A stretch of 64,000 nucleotides of DNA from positions 62,001-126,000 of the forward strand of contig CACWXL010000001.1 in NCBI GenBank assembly GCA_902764825.1, read 5' to 3'. Source of the DNA: Oscillospiraceae bacterium. GTDB taxonomy: Bacteria > Bacillota > Clostridia > Saccharofermentanales > Saccharofermentanaceae. A model generated the notes under the pieces. The model was not told the origin of the DNA, ran no database searches, and saw only the letters and a list, made by a program, of their open reading frames with translations. Each line of letters begins with the position of its first letter. Within the stretch, counting starts at the first letter, position 1. Positions 35,561 to 43,922 of the stretch are shown here, one piece after another. The position numbers were made by a program, and so were the translations under genes.

Positions 35561-35885
35561 CCGTGCAGACCGGTAAGCCGGGTTCTGTATGTGACGATCA
35601 TCTATCTAGACGTAATATCTCTAATACGTTCAAGCCGTCTCCTGAGGCCCGCGGACCACGGTAACTCCTCTCCACGACGTTGCTCCGGGTGGGGTTTACA
35701 AGGCCGATATGTCTCCACATCGCCGGTGAGCTCTTACCTCGCCTTTTCATCCTTACCCTTGTGGGGCGGTTTTCTTTTCTGTTGCACTTTCCTTAAAGTT
35801 GCCTTCACCGGGAACTGCCCGGCACCCTGTCCTGTGGAGCCCGGACTTTCCTCATGCGCCGTCCGCGATCGTCTCGGCCTGCCCG
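35561..35885 (-). ncRNA. rnpB: RNase P RNA, bacterial type A
   Basis: The ribozyme subunit of RNase P. On the minus strand the conserved core GAGGAAAGTCCGGGCTCC is followed by CACAGGACAGGGTGCC, GTGCAACAGAAA and AACCGCC, then the 3' conserved part AACCCGGCTTACCGG. Helix P1 closes: GGGCAGGCCG near 35884-35875 pairs with CGGTCTGCAC near 35572-35563, with one mismatch and one G-U pair. Overall about 325 nt. The fold is type A, as in clostridia and most bacteria, not Bacillus type B. Ends are accurate to a few bases. It sits between nif3 and purM, all on the minus strand. Confidence 0.95.
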
Positions 35886-35917
35886 AAAAACATTATGTAT
35901 TTTAATAATAAATCGCC

Positions 35918-36691
35918 TTAAAGTATAGATGATACTTCGTTGTTATAATTCACAGTAATGTCAATTCCGGGGAACTTCTCCGAAAGCAGTTTGGCCATCT
36001 TGGGAAGATAAGCCTGTTCTGTCGCGGAATGGCCTGCAATTATCGTGTTAACACCCATCTGTCCCAAGCCGACACAGATGTGATGCTTGATCTCGCCGGA
36101 AACGACAGTGTCGATACCTTCCTTCAAGACCGCATCAACCGAGTCCTCATCAAATGCACCGCCCTGTATAAAGACCTTATGGACTTTATTCTGCGGGTCA
36201 TTGATCGTGATTATGCCGCTGCACTTAAGATCATTTGCAACTTTCCTGCAGTAATCCTTAAGAGTAACCGGTTCTTCAGAATCGATCTCATATACGACTC
36301 CGCATACAGAGCCTTCCAGATGTCTGGCATCCTTGGCGCCGAGGAGCTCAGCTATCGCAAGATTGCCGAATTCATCAGTAAGATCCAGGTTCGTATGGCA
36401 GCTGATAACGGAAATTCCTGAATTTACAAGCTCGACAAGAGTCCTTCCGACGTAATCATCCATCGTCAAGGCCTTGATGCCGCCGAATATAATCGGGTGA
36501 TGGGTTACGATAAGGTTTGCCCCACAGGCTTTAGCCGCCTGTATGGCTTTGCTTGTAAGATCCAAAGAAACAAGGATCGCTGATACAACCTTGTCCCTGT
36601 TGCCTGCGATGAGCCCTACATTATCGTAATCAAGGGCATTCTCGGGCGGAAACACTTCGCTCAGATACTTATCGATATCATTTACCTGCAT
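35918..36691 (-). CDS. Nif3-like dinuclear metal centre protein (YqfO family)
   Basis: A 257-residue member of the Nif3/DUF34 family; function unsettled, sometimes annotated as GTP cyclohydrolase I type 2. Metal-binding motifs: LIVTHHPIIFGG near residue 60, VISCHTNLDLT near 95 and IIAGHSATEQAYLP near 215. Single Nif3 domain without the inserted CutA-like domain of the longer forms. Start overlaps trmK by 14 bp. The dnaG-trmK-nif3 order is standard in Firmicutes. Confidence 0.9.
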   Translation of the reverse strand: MQVNDIDKYLSEVFPPENALDYDNVGLIAGNRDKVVSAILVSLDLTSKAIQAAKACGANLIVTHHPIIFGGIKALTMDDYVGRTLVELVNSGISVISCHTNLDLTDEFGNLAIAELLGAKDARHLEGSVCGVVYEIDSEEPVTLKDYCRKVANDLKCSGIITINDPQNKVHKVFIQGGAFDEDSVDAVLKEGIDTVVSGEIKHHICVGLGQMGVNTIIAGHSATEQAYLPKMAKLLSEKFPGIDITVNYNNEVSSIL

Positions 36692-37373
36692 TTTTCTTCC
36701 TCTCTTCTAAAGCTGCCTTAACGGTGGGATTGCTCCTCTGCCTGATCTCAAAGATCTCATCCAAGTGCTCGAAATAAGCGATGACCTGAGGATCGCCGTT
36801 CTTGAACTTTGAAAGGAGCTTGGGGCCGTAGCAGGCTTCTTCATCCGTGATAGTTGTGCTTATCCCCTTAAACACCACACGCATACAATTATAGAATATA
36901 TCCCTGTCATAACAAACACTCTCATCCTCAAATACGAAGCCGGCTTTTGATAGATATTTCCTGACAATATCATTGGACTTCTGGGGCTGAAGGACGAATG
37001 TTACATTTTCGAGCACATGATAGCCGTTATCCTTAAGAGCTCTGGAAATAATATCAACGATATTAAGACCGCCCATTCCGGCGATAACGACTGTATCTCC
37101 GGCCATCAGCGGCACGCCCTTCAATCCGTCGGTTATATATACTTCAGAGCAGTCACCAAAGCCTGCTTCGATCAGGGCATCTTCAGATCTTTGGGCCGGA
37201 GCGCGGTGGATCTCAGTACAGACGGCCTCATCTGCAAGGCCTTCTTCAAGACACCTTATCGCAAGATATCCGTGGTCGGATCCGACGTCGATTATCCTTC
37301 CTCCGGCAGACTCCTGCCTTGCATATCTTACCTGGCCTAGGACCATCGTCAGTCTTTCCGTCATTTCCTGCAT
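36678..37373 (-). CDS. trmK: tRNA (adenine(22)-N1)-methyltransferase
   Basis: SAM-dependent methyltransferase that modifies A22 of tRNAs in Gram-positive bacteria. 231 aa. The SAM site reads IDVGSDHGYLAIRCL near residue 25; VVIAGMGGLNIVDII and FVLQPQKSNDIVRKYL follow, typical of TrmK/YqfN. Start overlaps the dnaG stop by one base and its end overlaps nif3. No rpoD lies between dnaG and this gene, unlike the usual order. Confidence 0.93.
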   Translation of the reverse strand: MQEMTERLTMVLGQVRYARQESAGGRIIDVGSDHGYLAIRCLEEGLADEAVCTEIHRAPAQRSEDALIEAGFGDCSEVYITDGLKGVPLMAGDTVVIAGMGGLNIVDIISRALKDNGYHVLENVTFVLQPQKSNDIVRKYLSKAGFVFEDESVCYDRDIFYNCMRVVFKGISTTITDEEACYGPKLLSKFKNGDPQVIAYFEHLDEIFEIRQRSNPTVKAALEERKKNAGK

Positions 37374-39325
37374 CAGAGTTCTCCGATCCTGTTTCTTAAT
37401 GACAACTTATAATCTGACAGGCGGCTTAAGATCTCATCGATCTTTTTCTTCTCTTCGGGCGTAGAACTTCCCCTGATATTCATGAGGCGCTCTTCTTCCC
37501 TTTTGATTATGGATTCCCTTACCTTTAAGAGCAATGCAAGATACATGTCACTCTTAACATGCACATCTGAAGACTTGTCGGCCGATTCAACAGCATTAAG
37601 GATAACGTCTTCAGCGGGCATTCCGTTGATAGTAAGCCTTGAGAAATAATCGCTCATCTTCGCAAAGAGAGTCTCGTTATTACCATCGTAGATATTGAGG
37701 AAGATCTTAACGAGCTCCCTTAATGTATCGCCTGAAAAATCATCAGGCCTTATAATGTCTGTCTTTTGGATGCGTTCATTTTTTGAAAGCGCACTTCCAA
37801 GTGACAGAGCATAAGCGAAAAGGTCGATCTCTTCTTTTGTTGCCGAATCATTTACCTTCCTGAATACATGCTTTTCCGTTACGACTTCGGACGGCATGGA
37901 ATTGTCCGGTTCATCGAATTCGTCAGCACCATTGCGGCGACCGATGTCTTCCCTTCTCTCACGCTCCAAGGCCCTTGATTCCTGCTGTTCCAGCTTCTTA
38001 TCTTCAATCTGCTGATATTTCTTCATCTGGCTTAAGACAGCCTGCTGCGTAGCGCCAAGCACAGGACCGGCAACGCCTGCCATCTTGCTCATCTTGATCT
38101 CGTCGTTCATCCAGGAACCATAGACAAGGATATCCTGCTGATACTTACCGCTGTCGAGGCTGCCTGTCTCAGGATCGGTGTTATCATTTTTCGCTCTCTC
38201 AAGAAGATAATCTTCAACATAAAGAGCATTCCTGACAACTTCCTTGAACTTATCGGCACCATTTACCTTGATAAATTCATCTGGATCCTTACCGTCAGGA
38301 ACTTTGGCTATCTTTATTCGGATATTGATTCCAGTAAGCTTCTTTAAGTATTCCATCATCATCTTTATGGCTCTTAAAGCGGCATTCTGTCCTGCGTTGT
38401 CGGCATCGAAAAAGAATACGACTTCTTCAGCGTATCTTGAGCAGAGCTTAAGCTGGTTATCAGTAAAAGAAGTTCCCAATGCCGCTACGGTATTTTTAAA
38501 TCCGGCTACATGCATGGCAATAGCATCCATATAGCCTTCAACAACGATGAGCTGCTTGGACTGTTCTTTCCTCGCAAAGTTCATCGCATAAAGATGGTTC
38601 CTCTTGTCGTAAACGAGTGAATCAGGTGAATTGATATATTTGGGCTTCTCATCGCCCAAAGCTCTTCCGCCGAAAGCAATGATCTTTCCGAACGAATCAA
38701 ATATCGGGAACATCAGTCTTCCGCGGAAAAGGTCAAAAGGCTTATCGGTCTTTTCAGACTTCTTGAAAATGCCTGAATTCAACAGTTCCGCATCCTTATA
38801 TCCCTTGCCCTTTAAGTAATCATATAAGGCATTCCATGCAATCGGAGAATAACCGATTCCGAAATTATCCAGCGTCTGCTTGGATAATCCTCTCTTCGCT
38901 GCATATTCCCTTGCAGGCTTGCCGATATCAGGATCGTTAAAAGATTTATAGTAGAACTTGGCTGCTTCTTTGAGGATATCGTAAACGCGGTTTTTCTCAT
39001 CTTTACTGATATCATTTCCCGAAGATGTAGTCTCAGGTATTTCCACGCCGTATAAAGCACCAAGATGTCTTATTGCTTCAGGATAGTTAAGATGTTCGAT
39101 CTCCATTATGAAACTAATGGCATTGCCGCCCTTACCGCAGCCGAAGCACTTATAGATTCCCTTTGCGGGATTTACCGAGAAAGAAGCTGTCTTCTCTGAA
39201 TGAAACGGGCACAATCCCCAGAGATTGCCGCCCGATCGCTTCAAGAGCACATAGCGGCCTACAACGGATTCTATGTCCGCCCTGGTAAGTACTTCATCGA
39301 TTACGTTATCAGGTATAAGTCCCAT
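37373..39325 (-). CDS. dnaG: DNA primase
   Basis: Primase for lagging-strand synthesis. 650 aa. The CHC2 zinc finger (CPFHSEKTASF ... YKCFGCGKGGN) is near residue 40; the TOPRIM core (LIVVEGYMDAIAM and VVFFFDADNAGQNAA) lies near 255-315. A helicase-interacting C-terminal domain follows a charged linker (LEQQESRALERERREDIGRR). Length slightly above the usual 580-620 because of that linker. First gene of dnaG-trmK-nif3, starting just inside the yajC terminator region. Confidence 0.96.
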   Translation of the reverse strand: MGLIPDNVIDEVLTRADIESVVGRYVLLKRSGGNLWGLCPFHSEKTASFSVNPAKGIYKCFGCGKGGNAISFIMEIEHLNYPEAIRHLGALYGVEIPETTSSGNDISKDEKNRVYDILKEAAKFYYKSFNDPDIGKPAREYAAKRGLSKQTLDNFGIGYSPIAWNALYDYLKGKGYKDAELLNSGIFKKSEKTDKPFDLFRGRLMFPIFDSFGKIIAFGGRALGDEKPKYINSPDSLVYDKRNHLYAMNFARKEQSKQLIVVEGYMDAIAMHVAGFKNTVAALGTSFTDNQLKLCSRYAEEVVFFFDADNAGQNAALRAIKMMMEYLKKLTGINIRIKIAKVPDGKDPDEFIKVNGADKFKEVVRNALYVEDYLLERAKNDNTDPETGSLDSGKYQQDILVYGSWMNDEIKMSKMAGVAGPVLGATQQAVLSQMKKYQQIEDKKLEQQESRALERERREDIGRRNGADEFDEPDNSMPSEVVTEKHVFRKVNDSATKEEIDLFAYALSLGSALSKNERIQKTDIIRPDDFSGDTLRELVKIFLNIYDGNNETLFAKMSDYFSRLTINGMPAEDVILNAVESADKSSDVHVKSDMYLALLLKVRESIIKREEERLMNIRGSSTPEEKKKIDEILSRLSDYKLSLRNRIGEL

Positions 39326-39344
39326 ATATGCCTCTGATTTAATT

Positions 39345-39373
39345 AAAAGGCCCGGTTATGTTCCGGGCCTGAT
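39345..39373 (-). terminator. Terminator of dapA-dapB-yajC
   Basis: On the minus strand AGGCCCGG, loop AACATAA, CCGGGCCTTTT. It follows yajC by about 25 bp and lies immediately upstream of dnaG. Confidence 0.85.
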
Positions 39374-39396
39374 TGAATAGCCGAGTATTAAAGAGA

Positions 39397-39783
39397 TTAC
39401 TCTTCGTCCTCTTTCTTTGCCTTCTTCTTTCCAAAAAGACCTGTCTTAGCGGGTTCCTCGCTCTTCTTAACAGTTCCGTCAGGATTGAGCTGATCACGCT
39501 TAACAACCGTTTGGATTGCACTCTTAGTAAAAGTAACGAGAGTATTAGCTGCTGAAGTTGAGATCGTTACCTGATCATCCTTGATGTTTGCAACGAATCC
39601 TACAAGACCGCCGATAGTAGTAACTCTGTCACCGACAGAGAGCTTGCTCATCTGCTCTTTGAGTTCCTTTTCCTTCTTACGCTGAGGTCTGATAAGGATG
39701 AAGTAGAATACGATAAACATTAAGATGAGCACACCAAACGAGGTGAGAGAGCCCATCACATCCATACTGCCTGTTTCTGCCAT
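39397..39783 (-). CDS. yajC: Preprotein translocase accessory subunit YajC
   Basis: Small single-span membrane protein associated with SecDF. 128 aa: helix LTSFGVLILMFIVFYFILI, followed directly by RPQRKKEKELKEQMSKLSVG, DRVTTIGGLVGFVANI and a charged, Lys/Glu-rich tail (KSEEPAKTGLFGKKKAKKED). The RPQRKKEKE block is diagnostic. GGAGG before ATG 39783. Here it follows dapA-dapB rather than tgt or secDF. Confidence 0.93.
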   Translation of the reverse strand: MAETGSMDVMGSLTSFGVLILMFIVFYFILIRPQRKKEKELKEQMSKLSVGDRVTTIGGLVGFVANIKDDQVTISTSAANTLVTFTKSAIQTVVKRDQLNPDGTVKKSEEPAKTGLFGKKKAKKEDEE

Positions 39784-39802
39784 TTATGTTTCCTCCAAAA
39801 AA

Positions 39803-40570
39803 TTAATCACCAATATACTGGGCTATAACATCAGACATTGTGAAATAGCCTTTCTCTTTGCCTGCCATGAACTTGGCTGCAGTAAGAGCACCCTTTGCGA
39901 AGACATCCCTTGTCTGAGCGCTGTGGCTGATAGTAAGGATCTCTTCATCACTGATGAACATTGCAGAATGCTCACCGACGATATTGCCGCCCCTGATAGA
40001 AGATATGCCGATCTCATTCTTTGATCTGGCCTTGTTAACGCTGTGTCTGTCATAAACATACTCAACGTTGTCAGAAATCTCCTGATCGATAGCCGAAGCG
40101 ATCATCATTGCCGTACCGGAAGGTGCGTCAAGCTTTCTGTTGTGATGAGCTTCAACGATCTCGATATCGAATTCCGGGTAAAGAATTCTCGTAGCCTGCT
40201 TGCAGAGCTCTACCATCATGTTGATGCCGAGGCTCATGTTAGCTGACTTAAATACTGCGATCTTCTCTGAAGCTGAAAGAATAGCTGAAACTGTGTCATC
40301 AGAAAGAGCTGTCGTGCAGCAGATGAAAGGCTTCTTGCGGCTCAGAGCGAACTCAAGGATCGTAGGAACAGCCTTTGCATTGGAGAAATCGATGATGACA
40401 TCAAAATCTTCAGTACACTCGCTAAGGCTTGTATATACCGGGAAATCATAATTCTTATTCTCGATGATATCGCCGCCTGCAACGATCTTATAGTCAGGAT
40501 TATTGTAGCAAAGGTTGGCAATCGCCTTTCCCATTCTGCCGCAACAACCGTTAAGGAAAATCTTTACCAT
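39803..40570 (-). CDS. dapB: 4-hydroxy-tetrahydrodipicolinate reductase
   Basis: Second dedicated step of lysine/diaminopimelate synthesis. 255 aa. The NAD(P) loop is FLNGCCGRMGKAI; VIIDFSNAKAVPTIL, the conserved EAHHNRKLDAPSGTAM (catalytic His and Lys) and SIRGGNIVGEHSAMF complete the family pattern. 15 bp downstream of dapA, forming a dapA-dapB operon. Confidence 0.96.
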   Translation of the reverse strand: MVKIFLNGCCGRMGKAIANLCYNNPDYKIVAGGDIIENKNYDFPVYTSLSECTEDFDVIIDFSNAKAVPTILEFALSRKKPFICCTTALSDDTVSAILSASEKIAVFKSANMSLGINMMVELCKQATRILYPEFDIEIVEAHHNRKLDAPSGTAMMIASAIDQEISDNVEYVYDRHSVNKARSKNEIGISSIRGGNIVGEHSAMFISDEEILTISHSAQTRDVFAKGALTAAKFMAGKEKGYFTMSDVIAQYIGD

Positions 40571-40585
40571 CTTTATCTCCTCAGA

Positions 40586-41494
40586 TTACTTTGCAATATA
40601 GCTGTTCATAGCAGAAGTGTCGTACTGCTTGAGTACTTCAACAACCTTGTCATGGTTTGCAGCGCTCATCTCGCAAAGAGGAAGTCTGCAGGGACCGACG
40701 TTCCAGCCAAGGATATTCATAGCTTCCTTAACAGGGATCGGGTTAACTTCACAGAACATAGCCTTAACGAGCGGGATGAAACCGATCTGAGCGTTTCTTG
40801 CTGCCTCGGTATCTCCGTCGATATAGCTGTGGATCATCTTTGAAGTTTCCTTAGGCAGGATATTTGCGATTACGGAAATAACACCCTTTGCACCCAATGA
40901 AACCATAGGAACAGCAAGTCCGTCCTCACCTGAATAAAGAGCATATCTGTCACCGCAAAGGCTGTAGATCTCAGGAACCTGACCGAAGTTGCATTCCTTA
41001 ACGCCGATGATGTTCTCATAAACAGAAAGTCTCTTCAAGAGCTCAGGACTGATGTTTACGTTAGTTCTTGAAGGAACGTTATAAAGGATGATGGGAAGCT
41101 CCGGAACTGCCTCTGCGATCTTTGCGTAGTGGCGGAAAAGACCTTCCTGTGTGCACTTGTTGTAGTAAGGTGTTACGAGCAATGCAGCATCTGCACCGAG
41201 CTCATATGCCTTCTTGGTAAGCTCAACACCGAAAGCCGTATCGTTTGAGCCTGTTCCGGCAATAACGGGAACACGGCCTGCAACAGTATCTACGGCAAAC
41301 TTGATCGCAGCTATATGCTCTTCTTCAGTCATGGTAGCAGCTTCACCGGTAGAACCGCAGATAACGATTGAATCGATGCCTTCTGCTATCTGGAACTCGA
41401 TAAGCTTCTTGAGTTCGTCGAAATTGATTCCTCCGTTTTCATAGAACGGAGTGACGATAGCTACAGCAGCACCAACAAAAACAGGCTTGGACAT
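40586..41494 (-). CDS. dapA: 4-hydroxy-tetrahydrodipicolinate synthase
   Basis: Condenses pyruvate with aspartate semialdehyde. 302 aa. Motifs: VAIVTPFYENGGINFDEL, SIVICGSTGEAATMTEEEH, ALLVTPYYNKCTQEGLFRHY, PIILYNVPSRTNVNIS and the Schiff-base lysine in IIGVKECNFG. The frame opens at a TTG (41521), but GGGAGGC is placed for ATG 41494. The promoter lies at 41564-41593. The leader is only about 60 nt, too short for a lysine riboswitch, and none was seen. Confidence 0.96.
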   Translation of the reverse strand: MSKPVFVGAAVAIVTPFYENGGINFDELKKLIEFQIAEGIDSIVICGSTGEAATMTEEEHIAAIKFAVDTVAGRVPVIAGTGSNDTAFGVELTKKAYELGADAALLVTPYYNKCTQEGLFRHYAKIAEAVPELPIILYNVPSRTNVNISPELLKRLSVYENIIGVKECNFGQVPEIYSLCGDRYALYSGEDGLAVPMVSLGAKGVISVIANILPKETSKMIHSYIDGDTEAARNAQIGFIPLVKAMFCEVNPIPVKEAMNILGWNVGPCRLPLCEMSAANHDKVVEVLKQYDTSAMNSYIAK

Positions 41495-41563
41495 ATAAAT
41501 GCCTCCCAAATAATTATTCAAAAACAGTGGTTAAAATGCCTGAAAGCGCATTCTGACTAGTGG

Positions 41564-41593
41564 ATTTTATCACCATATATTATAAATAGTCAA
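41564..41593 (-). promoter_or_regulatory. Promoter of dapA-dapB-yajC
   Basis: On the minus strand a -35 TTGACT (41593-41588) and a -10 TAAAAT (41569-41564) are 18 bp apart, with TGA before the -10. A direct repeat GTACAT-CAGG / GTACATTCAGG lies upstream at 41618-41641. Confidence 0.65.
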
Positions 41594-41647
41594 TTTATAC
41601 TTCTGGGGTGCACATATGTACATCAGGAGCGTACATTCAGGGCAATT

Positions 41648-43912
41648 TCAACCATCCTGAGGATCGTTGTCAAACGACATCGGATACTTCATATGGTCAA
41701 AATCGGCGATCAGCCTTTTGAACACTCCGTTGATCGCAGATTTGTTTACTGCCTTAATTACAAATGACATTCTGTAACGTCCTCTGAGTTCATAGATCAC
41801 GCATGGCATCGGGCCATATATTTCGAATTGGTATTTCGGATCCTGGAAACCCAGAAAAGCATTAAGATAGCTTGCTACTTCATTTGCTCTTTTTATCAGA
41901 AGCTCTTCATCAGCCAAAGAAAGAACGATCTCGCCTAAAGCCTTATACGGCGGGAGCTTGAGTTTTTGTCTGTACTCTATCTCCTGCTCATAAAAAGCCC
42001 TGTAATTCTGTGTGCAGGCAAACTGCAGGAGCGGCTGTTCCGGCCTGAAGCTCTGAATAAATACTTTGCCGGGATGCTCTCCCCTTCCGGCTCTTCCCGC
42101 TGCCTGTGTTATCAGCTGGAAAGCCCTTTCAGAAGCCTTAAACGATGAGGATGCCAGCATAAGGTCAGCACCCAATACTCCGACGACAGTTACATCAGGA
42201 AAATCAAGTCCCTTTGCGATCATCTGCGTGCCGATAAGGATCGATGCTTCCTTTGCCGCGAACTTCTCGATTATCTCTTTGTGGGCACCCGGAGTCATAG
42301 TGGAATCCTGGTCCATCCTCAATACTTTCTCGTGCGGGAAAACACTGTGAAGGAATTCTTCGAGCTGCTGGGTGCCGAATCCGGCCTTCTTAAAACGATT
42401 GCCGCTGCAAAATGAACATCTGGCTTCATAAGAAGGAACCGTATATCCGCAGTAATGGCAGATAAGGCTCTGTGTACCGTTGCGCCTGTTGTTATGAAGA
42501 GTCATTGCGACAGAACAGTTCTTGCAGGTTACAGGTTCTCCGCAGTCTTCACACACTAAGGTCCTCGAAAAACCTCTTCTGTTCAAGAGCAGTATCACCT
42601 GCTTATTCTCGGAGAATGCAACTGACATGGCCTGTCTTAAAGGAAGCGAGAGCATATCTCCGCTTCCGAGCTTGATCTGCTCTTTCATGTCGACAGGTAT
42701 AATCTCAGGCAGCGTTGCTTCGGATCTGGCCCTGTTCTTTAACTCAAGGAGTTTATAAGCGCCTGCCTGAGCCGCATAAAAACTCTCGACAGAAGGTGTT
42801 GCAGAGCCCAGAACGACGCTGCAGCCCGTAATCTTTGCTCTCATCCTCGCTATGTCTCTTGCAGAATATCTCGGATGGGATTCTGCCTTATAGGAACCGT
42901 CATGCTCCTCATCAAGGATAATGAGTCTTAAGTCTTTTGCAGGCGCGAAAACACCGCTTCTCGGGCCTACTACGACTCTCGCTTTGCCGGTCCTTATATT
43001 GTTCCACTGTTCATATCTCTGCTTATCGGTAAGCCTGCTGTGAAGAACGGCAACACTATCACCTAATCTGCCCTTTATCCAGTTGATCGTCTGCGGTGTA
43101 AGCGAGATCTCGGGAACCATGTAGATCACGCTTCCTCCCTCACTTATGACCTTTTTGGCGATATTAAGATAAACTTCAGTCTTGCCGCTTCCGGTGATAC
43201 CGAAAAGAAGATATGTATTATCCTTCCTCGAATCGATTCCCTTAAGGATCTCATTAACTGCGTCTTGCTGCTCATCACTTAAGTCGTATTCCTCTGTGAA
43301 CTTTCCTTCAGGAATATCACTTGATATCGCAAGCTGAGGGACTTCGTTGTCGGAAACCTCCTTAACAAGCCTTATGAGCCCCTTTCTCTCAAGAGAATTG
43401 ATCTGAGCAGAAGAACATGAGACAGATGACATGAGTTCTTTTCTGGTGCACTTGCCGCGTTCCAGAAGATATTCGAGGATGTTGATGTGAGCCGCAGATC
43501 TTAATTTCTCGCTTTGCAGGACTTCTTCCGCATTCTCTCTTGAAACAAGCTCGGCAAACTGCTCGATCGGATTCCTGTGATTTACGACACAGGAAGGAAC
43601 CATAAGCTCGACGACATCGCCTCTTGTGCAGTTGAATCTCTCACTTACCTTTTCAATTAGTTCAAGCTGGTCTGGATTTAATACAGGAGTTTGTGATAAC
43701 AGTGAATCGATATCCTTAATGTACCGTGCATCACCGTTAAACTCTTCAATAACATTGACTACAACAGCTGTTTTCTTGGAGTCGCCCTTGCCGAAAGGCA
43801 CAGAAACCAGAGAGCCGGCATGTGTATCGGCTCTCAGTTCTTCAGGCACCCGGTAAGTATAAAGATTATCGGTCTGCCTTATGGCTCCTCTTAAGATAAC
43901 GCTGCAGTACAA
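41648..43912 (-). CDS. priA: Primosomal protein N' (replication restart helicase PriA)
   Basis: 3'-5' DNA helicase that reloads the replisome at stalled forks. 754 aa. Helicase motifs ITGSGKTEVYLNIAKK, GPRSGVFAPAKDL, LIILDEEHDGSYK, SATPSVESFYAA, IGTQMIAKGLDFPDVTVVGV and ITQAAGRAGRGEHPG are present, with zinc-binding cysteine pairs (CEDCGEPVTCKNC; CHYCGYTVPSYEARCSFC). Start is TTG 43912 with GAGG seven bases upstream, overlapping the polC stop; no nearby ATG fits the family N-terminus. Last gene of the pyrH-priA operon. Confidence 0.95.
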   Translation of the reverse strand: MYCSVILRGAIRQTDNLYTYRVPEELRADTHAGSLVSVPFGKGDSKKTAVVVNVIEEFNGDARYIKDIDSLLSQTPVLNPDQLELIEKVSERFNCTRGDVVELMVPSCVVNHRNPIEQFAELVSRENAEEVLQSEKLRSAAHINILEYLLERGKCTRKELMSSVSCSSAQINSLERKGLIRLVKEVSDNEVPQLAISSDIPEGKFTEEYDLSDEQQDAVNEILKGIDSRKDNTYLLFGITGSGKTEVYLNIAKKVISEGGSVIYMVPEISLTPQTINWIKGRLGDSVAVLHSRLTDKQRYEQWNNIRTGKARVVVGPRSGVFAPAKDLRLIILDEEHDGSYKAESHPRYSARDIARMRAKITGCSVVLGSATPSVESFYAAQAGAYKLLELKNRARSEATLPEIIPVDMKEQIKLGSGDMLSLPLRQAMSVAFSENKQVILLLNRRGFSRTLVCEDCGEPVTCKNCSVAMTLHNNRRNGTQSLICHYCGYTVPSYEARCSFCSGNRFKKAGFGTQQLEEFLHSVFPHEKVLRMDQDSTMTPGAHKEIIEKFAAKEASILIGTQMIAKGLDFPDVTVVGVLGADLMLASSSFKASERAFQLITQAAGRAGRGEHPGKVFIQSFRPEQPLLQFACTQNYRAFYEQEIEYRQKLKLPPYKALGEIVLSLADEELLIKRANEVASYLNAFLGFQDPKYQFEIYGPMPCVIYELRGRYRMSFVIKAVNKSAINGVFKRLIADFDHMKYPMSFDNDPQDG

Positions 43913-43922
43913 GTTATAAACC

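Noticed and set aside
35483..35905. 140-codon plus-strand open frame at 35.5-35.9 kb
   Set aside because: It is the complement of RNase P RNA.
41495..41647. Lysine riboswitch or T-box before dapA
   Set aside because: The promoter leaves only about 60 nt of leader and no L-box or T-box consensus (such as GGGTGGNACCGCG) is present.
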